Assembly (NCBI GenBank): GCA_051252095.1
Contig: JBPOFK010000016.1
Span: 1 to 55,896 of the forward strand
Length of the DNA stretch: 55,896 nucleotides
DNA from: GCA-2401735 sp051252095
GTDB lineage: Bacteria; Pseudomonadota; Gammaproteobacteria; Burkholderiales; Methylophilaceae
Reading direction: 5' to 3'
Shown in pieces: positions 16,644-24,707 of the stretch (positions are counted from its first letter, which is position 1; every line of letters begins with the position of its first letter). The notes below the pieces were generated by a model. That model saw nothing but the letters and a program-made list of their open reading frames with translations. It was not told the origin of the DNA and did not search any database. The position numbers and the translations under genes are program-made.

Positions 16644-18875
16644 ATGTCACAAGGACTCATTAACGCTATTCTATCAAATGCTAAAAACAAGATTTCAAGA
16701 AGAGATTTTTTGAAATTTAGCGCAGTTTTAAGTACAACAGCAGCTGGTGGATTATTGCTTGGTATTCAATATGCGCAAGCAGATAACAAAAACGGTTCAG
16801 CAAGGGAGTTAATGCAACAACCTTACCCAGCCGATCAAGCTAATACAATGTTTGCACCAAATGCCTTTGTTGAAATTAATCCAGCTGGTGATGTTGCATT
16901 GATTATGGCGAAGGCAGAAATGGGACAAGGTGTGTATACATCCATCCCTATGTTGATTGCAGAAGAGTTAGAAGTCAATTTAGATAAAGTTACATTGCGT
17001 CACGCACCACCAAATGACAAACTTTATGGCGATGCGATATTAGGGGCTCAAATAACAGGAGGTTCAACTTCCATTCGTGCGATGTGGGATCCGATGCGAC
17101 AAGCTGGTGCGGTATGTCGTACGTTACTCATAGTCGCCGCCGCCAAGGTTTGGAATGTGGATGAGAAAAGTTGTTATGCTGAAAGTGGGTTTGTAAAACA
17201 TCATGATAGCGATAAAAGCATAGGCTATGGAGCACTTGCTAAAGTCGCATCAACACTACCTGTACCAAAAGACGTTAAATTAAAAACGCCAGACCAATTT
17301 AAATTAATCGGTAAGCCAATACATCGGTTAGACACACCAGATAAAGCAAATGGATTAGCGGAGTTTGGCTTAGATGTAAAAATTCCAAACATGCAGTACG
17401 CAATCATCAAGACATGCCCAGTATTTGGCGGTAAATTAAAAAGTGTTGATACCAGTCGAGCATTAGCCTCTCCAGATGTTATCAAAGTATTACAAATTGA
17501 AAATGCTGTTGCTGTGATTGCAAAACATACTTGGGCTGCAAAGCGAGGTTTAGATGCATTAACGATTGAGTGGGATTTTGGAAAAAATAGTGAAGTTACA
17601 ACAAAAGACTTAGTAGATGAGTTGAAAAAAGCAGCCAATAAAAAAGGAGCGGTTGCTACCAATGAAGGTGATGTAGAAAAGGTATTTAAAGAAGCTGATA
17701 AAATATTTGAAGCGGCTTATGAACAACCATTTTTAGCACATGCAACGATGGAGCCGATGAACTGTACGGTGCATGTAACCAAAAATAGTTGTGAAATTTG
17801 GGTTGGTACTCAAGTACCAACCTTTGCACAAAAAACGGCTGCAGCATTACTAGATATTGCTCCAGAAAAAGTAAAAGTACATAACTATTTAATTGGCGGT
17901 GGCTTTGGTAGAAGGCTGGAAACAGATAATGTAAAAATTGCTGTTAGCTTTGCGAAACAAATGAATGTACCAATTAAATTCATATGGACACGTGAAGAGG
18001 ATATTCAGCAGGATATGTACAGGCCCTATTATTACGATACTTTAAAAGCAGCATTAAATGCTGATGGATTACCAGTGGCTTGGTCGCACCGTATTGTTGG
18101 ATCTTCTATCATGGCGCGCTTTGCACCAGGTAGTTTAAAAAATGGCGTTGATTCAGATGCCGTTGAAGTAGCCAAAGAACCACCATACACATTACCAAAT
18201 TTATATGTTGATTATGTACGTCAGGAACCACGTGATTTACCAACGGCTTTTTGGCGTGGCGTAGGTGCAACACGTGGTACGTTTGTAGTTGAGTCTTTTA
18301 TTGATGAACTGGCACACTTGGCTAAGCAGGATCCTTTGCAATACCGTTTAGGTTTACTTGATAAAACACCAAGGTTAAAAAATGTTGTTCAGTTAGCAGC
18401 AGAAAAAGCTGGGTGGTCAAATGAGAAGTCTGCATCACATGCCCAAGGGGTATCGGCTATGCATGCATTTGGTAGTTTTTTAGGCACAGTTGTTGATGTA
18501 TCAATCAATGAAGAACAAGAAATTAAAGTGAATAAAGTGGTTTGCGTGGTTGACTGTGGCATGGTTGTTAACCCCAATACCGTTAAAGCACAAATTGAAG
18601 GTGGTGTCGTGTTTGGTTTAACCGCTGTATTGCATGATGAAATTACCTTGAAACATGGGCGGGTGGAACAAAATAATTACAATGACTATCGCATGATGCG
18701 GATAAATGAAACGCCAATTATTGAGGTGCATATTGTTCAAAGTGCAGAATCACCTGGTGGTATTGGTGAACCAGGGACAGCTGCAGTCGGTTCAGCGTTA
18801 ACCAATGCGATATTTGCAGCTACCGGAAAACGTATTCGTCAATTACCCGTTGGTAATCAACTAAAAAATGGGTAG
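16644..18875 (+). CDS. Molybdopterin-binding subunit of a molybdenum hydroxylase (IorB type, Tat-exported)
   Basis: The large catalytic subunit, 743 residues. A twin-arginine signal (SRRDFLKFSAVLSTTAAGG, near residues 18-36) sends the folded enzyme, with its bound small subunit, to the periplasm. Molybdenum-cofactor contacts are seen in GGGFGRR, and the catalytic Glu lies in GGIGEPGTAAVGSALTNAI near the end. The single-polypeptide layout without a FAD subunit is that of isoquinoline 1-oxidoreductase and of membrane-linked aldehyde dehydrogenases that hand electrons to cytochrome c. Both substrate types, N-heterocycle and aldehyde, are possible. The triheme cytochrome gene starts 6 bases downstream. 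Confidence 0.92.
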   Translation: MSQGLINAILSNAKNKISRRDFLKFSAVLSTTAAGGLLLGIQYAQADNKNGSARELMQQPYPADQANTMFAPNAFVEINPAGDVALIMAKAEMGQGVYTSIPMLIAEELEVNLDKVTLRHAPPNDKLYGDAILGAQITGGSTSIRAMWDPMRQAGAVCRTLLIVAAAKVWNVDEKSCYAESGFVKHHDSDKSIGYGALAKVASTLPVPKDVKLKTPDQFKLIGKPIHRLDTPDKANGLAEFGLDVKIPNMQYAIIKTCPVFGGKLKSVDTSRALASPDVIKVLQIENAVAVIAKHTWAAKRGLDALTIEWDFGKNSEVTTKDLVDELKKAANKKGAVATNEGDVEKVFKEADKIFEAAYEQPFLAHATMEPMNCTVHVTKNSCEIWVGTQVPTFAQKTAAALLDIAPEKVKVHNYLIGGGFGRRLETDNVKIAVSFAKQMNVPIKFIWTREEDIQQDMYRPYYYDTLKAALNADGLPVAWSHRIVGSSIMARFAPGSLKNGVDSDAVEVAKEPPYTLPNLYVDYVRQEPRDLPTAFWRGVGATRGTFVVESFIDELAHLAKQDPLQYRLGLLDKTPRLKNVVQLAAEKAGWSNEKSASHAQGVSAMHAFGSFLGTVVDVSINEEQEIKVNKVVCVVDCGMVVNPNTVKAQIEGGVVFGLTAVLHDEITLKHGRVEQNNYNDYRMMRINETPIIEVHIVQSAESPGGIGEPGTAAVGSALTNAIFAATGKRIRQLPVGNQLKNG

Positions 18876-18881
18876 AGGATT

Positions 18882-20150
18882 ATGAATATGAATAAATTAC
18901 TAATGCCTATTGTATTGATATGTTGGTTAAGCTTTTTAACGACAGCAATTGCAGCAGAACAACCAACAATCAGCAAAGGTGCTTATCTGGCAAAAGTGGG
19001 TAACTGTTCGACTTGTCATACGCAAACATATGGGAAACCATTTGCTGGTGGCTATAAAATGAAGACACCAGTTGGCGCAATTTTTTCAACTAATATCACA
19101 CCAGATAAATCCACGGGTATAGGTGACTACACACTTAGAGATTTCACAAATGCAATGCGCAAAGGCTATGCAAAAGATGGTCATGATTTATACCCTGCAA
19201 TGCCATATCCGTCTTATACAAAAATAAATGATGCAGATATTGAAGCGTTATATGCTTATTTTATGAATGAAGTTAAACCTGTTTCACAAGCCAATAGGAA
19301 GAGTGAAATCCCATGGCCGTTAAATATGAGATGGCCATTAAAAATTTGGAAATTCTTTTTTTTAGAGGAAGCTAGGTATCAAGAAAAACCTCAACAAACG
19401 GCGTCTTGGAATAGAGGTGCTTATTTGACGCAGGGTTTAGGTCACTGTGGCGCTTGTCACACACCGCGTGGTTTTGCTTTCCAAGAGAAGGCACTTGATG
19501 AGAAAAATAAAGATTATTTAAATGGTGGGGAACTAGATGGTTGGTCAGCAACCAATTTAGCAAATGACTTTAATACTGGTCTTAAACGATGGACGCACAG
19601 CGATATTATTGTCTATCTAAAATCTGGCGCTAATGCACATAGTGCAAGCTTTGGTACTATGACAGAAGTGATTAATAATAGTACACAATACTATCGCAAT
19701 GAAGATTTATCAGCGATGGCAGAATACTTAAAATCGCTACCTGAAACGGGTGATAAAGGACAAACCAAATATACGTACGATAATGAGACAACTATGGTGG
19801 CGTTTAAGCACTTAACTAAGAATAATGGAGCAAAACTCTATGACCAATATTGCGCAAGCTGTCATGGTAGGGATGGCAAGGGTGTAGCGCCATATTTATC
19901 TCCATTAGCTGGCAATCCGGCAGTACTAGATCCCAATGCTTCATCTTTAATTAACGTTACCTTAAATGGATCTCATCATCGGCGGACGCAAGGTGTAACA
20001 GCACCATATTTTATGCCTAAATTTAGAGATAGTTTAAATGATAAAGAAGTTGCTGCAGTAGTGAATTTCATGCGGCAAAGCTGGAATCATAACCTAGGAA
20101 CGATTAATGAAAGTGATGTGTCCAAAGTTAGGAAGCTAGATGCAGATTAG
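18882..20150 (+). CDS. Triheme cytochrome c subunit of the dehydrogenase
   Basis: A 422-residue exported cytochrome with a signal peptide (about residues 1-25) and three haem c sites: CSTCH (42-46), CGACH (189-193) and CASCH (324-328). The layout matches the triheme subunits of alcohol, gluconate and aldehyde dehydrogenases, which pass electrons from the catalytic unit to ubiquinone. No clear C-terminal membrane helix is seen, so membrane binding would be peripheral or through the uncleaved signal. Two ATGs lie 6 bases apart; the first is used here. It directly follows the molybdenum subunit and precedes the alternative oxidase by 36 bases. Confidence 0.92.
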   Translation: MNMNKLLMPIVLICWLSFLTTAIAAEQPTISKGAYLAKVGNCSTCHTQTYGKPFAGGYKMKTPVGAIFSTNITPDKSTGIGDYTLRDFTNAMRKGYAKDGHDLYPAMPYPSYTKINDADIEALYAYFMNEVKPVSQANRKSEIPWPLNMRWPLKIWKFFFLEEARYQEKPQQTASWNRGAYLTQGLGHCGACHTPRGFAFQEKALDEKNKDYLNGGELDGWSATNLANDFNTGLKRWTHSDIIVYLKSGANAHSASFGTMTEVINNSTQYYRNEDLSAMAEYLKSLPETGDKGQTKYTYDNETTMVAFKHLTKNNGAKLYDQYCASCHGRDGKGVAPYLSPLAGNPAVLDPNASSLINVTLNGSHHRRTQGVTAPYFMPKFRDSLNDKEVAAVVNFMRQSWNHNLGTINESDVSKVRKLDAD

Positions 20151-20186
20151 CGTTTTGAATCTTTTAGCAAATAACTTTAGGTAAAA

Positions 20187-20789
20187 ATGGAACTAGTAAA
20201 ACATCGCAAACCCGAGGATTTTAGAGACCATATCGCATATGCAATCACAAAGCTATTACGTTTTTTTGCAGATGCATTTTTTAGTGGGCGATATGGACAT
20301 CGTGCAGTTATATTAGAAACAGTTGCAGCTGTACCTGGCATGGTCGGTGGTGCTTTACAACACTTAAAATCCTTAAGAAAAATGCAGTCTGACAATGGCT
20401 GGATTCAAACATTATTAGACGAAGCAGAAAATGAACGCATGCATTTGATGACGTTTATTGAAATAGCAAAACCAAACTGGTTTGAGCGATTTTTGGTGAT
20501 TTTTGCGCAAGGTGTTTTCTATAATTTGTTTTTTATCTTATATTTATTCTCTTCTAAAACGGCGCATCGGTTAGTTGGCTATTTTGAAGAAGAAGCTGTC
20601 ATTAGCTATACCGAATATTTAAGAGATTTAGATAATGGCAAATATGAAAATGTTACGGCTCCAAAAATTGCAATTGATTATTGGAACCTTGACCCAGATG
20701 CAACATTAAGAGATGTTGTGATTGTGGTCCGTAATGATGAGGCGGGTCATCGAGACGTTAATCATCAATTTGCAAATGAGCTTACCTGA
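20187..20789 (+). CDS. aox: Alternative oxidase (cyanide-insensitive ubiquinol oxidase)
   Basis: A 200-residue di-iron membrane protein that oxidises ubiquinol and reduces oxygen to water without pumping protons. All six expected iron ligands are visible: Glu44 (LET), Glu83 and His86 (NERMHL), Glu135 (FEEEA), Glu185 and His188 (RNDEAGHRDVNH). The last motif has Gly where many members have a second His, but the ExxH ligands are intact. Two hydrophobic stretches (around 41-58 and 102-122) fit the monotopic membrane face. Alternative oxidases are common in plants and fungi and patchy in bacteria. Its place right after the dehydrogenase genes suggests they form one electron path. Confidence 0.93.
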   Translation: MELVKHRKPEDFRDHIAYAITKLLRFFADAFFSGRYGHRAVILETVAAVPGMVGGALQHLKSLRKMQSDNGWIQTLLDEAENERMHLMTFIEIAKPNWFERFLVIFAQGVFYNLFFILYLFSSKTAHRLVGYFEEEAVISYTEYLRDLDNGKYENVTAPKIAIDYWNLDPDATLRDVVIVVRNDEAGHRDVNHQFANELT

Positions 20790-21126
20790 TTATTATTTCA
20801 ACTGAACCTTAAATTAGCTAAATAACCAACGAAGAATCAATTTGGTGTAAAGCTGCATAATAACGTAAATAACCAATGAAACGATTATTACTGTTTCATC
20901 TGCATCTGTCAGACTTTATCAATCAATATTTTGCGTGTATCTGAATGTATCCAAGCTCAAAGAAGCTCATGTATAACAAACTGATAATAATGTATACGGT
21001 GTGGTGATGTATTCATTTAGCCTAATAGTTTACAAATCGAGAAACCATGCAGAACGTTTACACTGAGGTTCAACTTTTGTCAGCATAATCTTTAGTTAAT
21101 TAAAATATTGATAAAGTGATTAAAAA
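20790..21126. other. Intergenic region before the metallo-beta-lactamase gene
   Basis: A 337-base AT-rich gap. The only structure seen is a weak hairpin (TGAAAC / GTTTCA around 20875-20901) without a T run. It presumably holds the promoter of the next three genes. A 22-codon ORF at 20876 lacks a ribosome site and is not called. Confidence 0.5.
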
Positions 21127-21846
21127 ATGAAAGCACTATTCGCAGTTTTACTGCTGATAACAATACAGGTATCTTTTGCAAAAGAAGCGATACCAGCACT
21201 TAAAATTACGTTGATTGAAAAAGGCATCTACCTACATACTTCTTATATGCAAGTTGATGGTTTTGGTTTGGTAGATTCAAATGGGCTTGTTGTTACCGAC
21301 GGCAAAGAAGCACATATGATTGATACACCTTGGTCCGTAGAAGATACAGAAAAATTAGTGAACTGGATAAAAGCGAAAGGCTATGTTTTAAAAGATAGTA
21401 TTTCAACCCATTCACATGCTGATAGAGTAGCAGGTATCTCATTTCTCAATTCAATTGCTATTCCAACGTATGCATCAAAATTAACTAATAAGTTACTAAA
21501 AGAAGCAGGTGAAGCTACGGCAAGTAATACGTTTGAACCAACGTATTGGTTAGTAAAAGATAAAATACAAGCGTACTTTCCTGGGGAGGGCCATACAAAA
21601 GATAATTTAGTAATATGGCTACCAGAATCAAAAATTCTAGTTGGAGGGTGTTTGGTAAAAAGTGCTGAAGCCCAAAATTTAGGTTATATAGGTGAAGCTT
21701 CTATTGATGCTTGGCCTGCGTCTATTGATAAACTTCTTTATAAATTCAAGGATGCAAAACTGGTTATTCCAGGTCATGGTATGGCTGGGAGTATAGCTTT
21801 ATTAAGACACACGAAAACGCTGGCTGAATCGGCAGTAAAAAAATAA
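21127..21846 (+). CDS. Subclass B1 metallo-beta-lactamase
   Basis: A 239-residue exported zinc hydrolase with a signal peptide (about residues 1-18, ending VSFA). All B1 zinc ligands are present: His95, His97 and Asp99 (HSHADR), His156 (GEGHTKDN), Cys175 (GGCLVKS) and His217 (IPGHG). The spacing and many flanking stretches (GLVVTDG, IDTPWS, STHSHADRVAG, IPTYAS, LVIWLPESKILVGGC, NLGY.GEASIDAWP, ALLRHTKTLAE) resemble the IMP/DIM/TMB branch of carbapenemases as I remember it; identity was not computed. Such enzymes open the beta-lactam ring, including carbapenems. Here it sits on what looks like a chromosome, with no integron or transposon signs. It is 13 bases before a hydrolase gene, so probably cotranscribed. 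Confidence 0.9.
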   Translation: MKALFAVLLLITIQVSFAKEAIPALKITLIEKGIYLHTSYMQVDGFGLVDSNGLVVTDGKEAHMIDTPWSVEDTEKLVNWIKAKGYVLKDSISTHSHADRVAGISFLNSIAIPTYASKLTNKLLKEAGEATASNTFEPTYWLVKDKIQAYFPGEGHTKDNLVIWLPESKILVGGCLVKSAEAQNLGYIGEASIDAWPASIDKLLYKFKDAKLVIPGHGMAGSIALLRHTKTLAESAVKK

Positions 21847-21859
21847 GTTAGGAAAGTAT

Positions 21860-22864
21860 ATGAAACACAATGCATTAATCGCTTCAGTGTTCGCTTTTGC
21901 TTTATTTGTAATACAAGCATGTGCGAATGAGCCCGCTGATTTAGGTAGTAGATTAGAGCACTATAAGTATCCATTTCCAGTCTCCGTTTATCCCGTTGAA
22001 ACACAAAAGCAAACATTAGAAATGGCTTATATGGATGTAAAACCAAAAGAGCCAAATGGTGAAACGGTGTTACTCCTGCATGGTAAAAATTTTACAGCAG
22101 CATATTGGGAGGAGACGGCAAACTTTCTTGTTGCCAAAGGTTATCGGGTTGTAATGCCAGACCAGATTGGATTTGGTAAATCTTCTAAACCTGCGCATTA
22201 TCAATATTCATTCCAAGCGCTAGCGACTAATACGTTAGCATTATTAGATCAGCTTGGTATTCAAAAGGCACATATACTCGGACATTCTATGGGCGGCATG
22301 TTAGCTTCACGCTTTGTGTTGATGTATCCCAAAAGGGCACAATCGCTAGTTTTAGAAAACCCCATTGGTTTAGAGGATTGGAAAACGCTGGTTCCATATC
22401 CTGGTATTGATGCGTGGTACAAAGGTGAATTAAACAAAACGGCAGAAAGTATTAAAAAATACCAGCTTGAAAATTATTATGATGGTCAATGGAAAGCGGC
22501 TTATGATCCTTGGGTGAATATCCTAGCTGGTATGCTAAAAAGTAAAGACTATTCGACCGTTGCATGGAATCAGGCACTTACTTACGATATGGCATTCACG
22601 CAACCAGTCATGTATGAGTTTCCTCATATAAAGGCGCCCACTTTATTGATAATTGGGCAAAGAGATTGTACTGCGTTAGGTAAGGGTTCTGTGTCAAAAG
22701 ACATTGCAAGAACAATGGGGGATTACCCAGCATTAGGCAAAAAAACCTCACAAGCTATTCCTAATGCAATACTAATAGAAATTGATGATATAGGCCATTT
22801 GCCGCACATTGAAGCATTTAACCAGTTTATTGAACCGTTAGTCGCATTTTTGGAAACAGAGTAA
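21860..22864 (+). CDS. Exported alpha/beta hydrolase
   Basis: A 334-residue hydrolase with an N-terminal export signal (hydrophobic residues 5-19, then QACANEP; Cys21 could be a weak lipobox, IQAC). The alpha/beta fold is shown by the oxyanion segment LLLHGKN, the nucleophile elbow GHSMGG with Ser143, an acid in the GQRDCT region, and the catalytic His in IDDIGHLPHIE. The substrate is unknown; the family includes esterases, lactonases and C-C hydrolases. It lies between a B1 metallo-beta-lactamase and a tautomerase at 13 and 31 bases, which suggests one transcript. It would act in the periplasm or on its membrane face. Confidence 0.85.
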   Translation: MKHNALIASVFAFALFVIQACANEPADLGSRLEHYKYPFPVSVYPVETQKQTLEMAYMDVKPKEPNGETVLLLHGKNFTAAYWEETANFLVAKGYRVVMPDQIGFGKSSKPAHYQYSFQALATNTLALLDQLGIQKAHILGHSMGGMLASRFVLMYPKRAQSLVLENPIGLEDWKTLVPYPGIDAWYKGELNKTAESIKKYQLENYYDGQWKAAYDPWVNILAGMLKSKDYSTVAWNQALTYDMAFTQPVMYEFPHIKAPTLLIIGQRDCTALGKGSVSKDIARTMGDYPALGKKTSQAIPNAILIEIDDIGHLPHIEAFNQFIEPLVAFLETE

Positions 22865-22895
22865 TATAGTATTTTAGATAAAGAAGAGATTACCT

Positions 22896-23285
22896 ATGCC
22901 ACTGATTAGAATAGATGTAACAGAAGGGCGCACTGACGCAGAAATTAAAACCTTAATGGATACAGTGCAAGACTGTGTAGTAGAGGCGTTTAAGGTGCCT
23001 GTAAAAGATCGTTATCAAATCGTCACTGAACATAAGCCAGGTAGAATGATTTTACTCGATACGGGCTTAGGTTTTGAGCGATCTGAACAAGCGATTGTGA
23101 TCCAGGTATTCACGAGTCCGCGAAAAACAGTGGATAAAACAAAGTTCTATCAATTACTAGCAGATAATTTAGAGGCAAAATGTGGCTTAAATCCTAAGGA
23201 TTTATTGATTTCTGTGATGACAAATACTGATGTAGACTGGAGTTTTGGGTTTGGTGATACGCAATACTTAACAGGTCAGTTATAA
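22896..23285 (+). CDS. Tautomerase family protein
   Basis: A 129-residue member of the tautomerase superfamily, of the longer Tautomerase_2-like kind. It starts MPLIRID, so after removal of Met the catalytic Pro is N-terminal. Other matches are VTEGRTDAEIKTLMDTVQ, DRYQIVTEH and DWSFGFGDTQYL. Members move double bonds or dehalogenate small carbonyl compounds. It has no signal peptide and would act in the cytosol, while the two genes upstream encode exported enzymes. The substrate is unknown. Confidence 0.87.
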   Translation: MPLIRIDVTEGRTDAEIKTLMDTVQDCVVEAFKVPVKDRYQIVTEHKPGRMILLDTGLGFERSEQAIVIQVFTSPRKTVDKTKFYQLLADNLEAKCGLNPKDLLISVMTNTDVDWSFGFGDTQYLTGQL

Positions 23286-23348
23286 ATGAGTGGCTAGTGA
23301 TAGCCAATCGCATAAATGCTGATTTAAAAAAATCACATTGAGGTAAGC

Positions 23349-24647
23349 ATGAAAATTGAAAAACTGGAATTAATGTTTAATAGCTTGGTAGAAAAAGCTG
23401 TTACAGCCTTTACGCAAATCGATACTTACAGCCAAATTGGCATGATTATCGTTATCTATATTGCAGCCTACTTTATTGCCAGTCGGATAATTAAAAATAT
23501 TCCCTTTTTCAAAAATGCGGCATCTACCTCTGAAGAGAGTGAATCCATAGGCCTAGCTTCAGCAGGAAAGTTACTATTTCCTATCATTGCCATTGTGTTA
23601 TTAAGAATCTCAGTTGAGTTTAGCCAATATATTCTTGAACATGGTTGGGTAATGCAAGTTGCATTAGCAATTGCAATACTACTATTTATCAATACGTTTA
23701 TTAATTTGCTAGTCAAGCAACCTATTCTCGCAAGCGCCTTTCGCTGGATTGGCATGCCAATCATTTTCTTTCATTTTATTGGCGTCTTGGATGACGTGAT
23801 TAAATTCTTCGACGCAATTGCTATTCAAGTTGGCGATATTCGTTTGTCACTTTATGGTTTCTTACGCTTATTTATTTTTGGTTCTTTACTGTTTTGGTTG
23901 GGTCGGTTATCGAATAGAACAGGCCAGACCATCATTCGCAATCATGAGTCATTGGATATTAAATCTAAAGAATTATTTGCTAAGCTCTATGAAATCGTAC
24001 TCGTCTTTATTGTTATTTTATTGTTGCTCAATTTGATGGGTATCAATTTAACGGCGTTGGCTGTTTTTGGTGGTGCGGTCGGTGTTGGTTTGGGTTTTGG
24101 TTTACAAGCAATTGCTTCAAATTTCATATCGGGGGTCATCATCATCATCGATAAATCCTTATCGGTAGGTGACCATGTAGAAATGGAAGATGGTAAATCT
24201 GGTGTGGTCACACAGCTTAATATGCGCTCTACAACATTAGAAACATTTGATGGTAAAGATATTGTTGTGCCAAATGAGAAATTTATAACTAGCTCATTTA
24301 CCAATTGGACGCATAAAAATAAAAAGCAACGCTATCGCGTTGATTTTTCTGTTGCTTATAAAACTGATGTTCGTAGTACAGTTGAGCTGATTAAAAAGGC
24401 GGTTGCAGCGCATCCGCAAGTCATCAGTGGTGAAGATATCCCTGTCGAAGAACGCCCAGACTGCGAAATTGATAGCTTTGGTGATAGTGGCATCAATATG
24501 TTTGTGGAGTTTTGGATGGAGGGCATTGATGATGGTAAGAATCGCGTGGGTGGTGATTTGTATTTAATCATTCTCGAAACGCTTCAACAAAATGGCATTG
24601 AGATACCATTCCCACAACGAGAAGTTCGCATTTTGAATAAGGATTAG
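23349..24647 (+). CDS. Mechanosensitive ion channel (MscS family), long form
   Basis: A 432-residue membrane protein. The first 200 residues contain about four hydrophobic helices beyond the core. The MscS core runs from about residue 215: the pore helix region LAVFGGAVGVGLGFGLQAIASNFISGVIII, the beta domain VGDHVEMEDGKSGVVTQLNMRSTTLETFDGKDIVVPNEKFI, and a C-terminal alpha/beta domain ending in IPFPQREVRIL. It opens under membrane tension to release solutes. A second, shorter MscS gene lies at the right end of the window. Confidence 0.92.
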   Translation: MKIEKLELMFNSLVEKAVTAFTQIDTYSQIGMIIVIYIAAYFIASRIIKNIPFFKNAASTSEESESIGLASAGKLLFPIIAIVLLRISVEFSQYILEHGWVMQVALAIAILLFINTFINLLVKQPILASAFRWIGMPIIFFHFIGVLDDVIKFFDAIAIQVGDIRLSLYGFLRLFIFGSLLFWLGRLSNRTGQTIIRNHESLDIKSKELFAKLYEIVLVFIVILLLLNLMGINLTALAVFGGAVGVGLGFGLQAIASNFISGVIIIIDKSLSVGDHVEMEDGKSGVVTQLNMRSTTLETFDGKDIVVPNEKFITSSFTNWTHKNKKQRYRVDFSVAYKTDVRSTVELIKKAVAAHPQVISGEDIPVEERPDCEIDSFGDSGINMFVEFWMEGIDDGKNRVGGDLYLIILETLQQNGIEIPFPQREVRILNKD

Positions 24648-24707
24648 GCATTAGCTACAAAATAAAGCCGTGTTTTCAAAATGCTATCCGCTAGGTAAAA
24701 AATAATC

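Noticed and set aside
20876..20944. ORF of 22 codons starting MKRLLLFHLH
   Set aside because: No ribosome site, no signal or family likeness, and it overlaps a weak hairpin.
21127..21846. Integron or transposon origin for the metallo-beta-lactamase gene
   Set aside because: No integrase, attC-like site, IS ends or target duplication is seen within several kilobases, and base composition looks like its neighbours.
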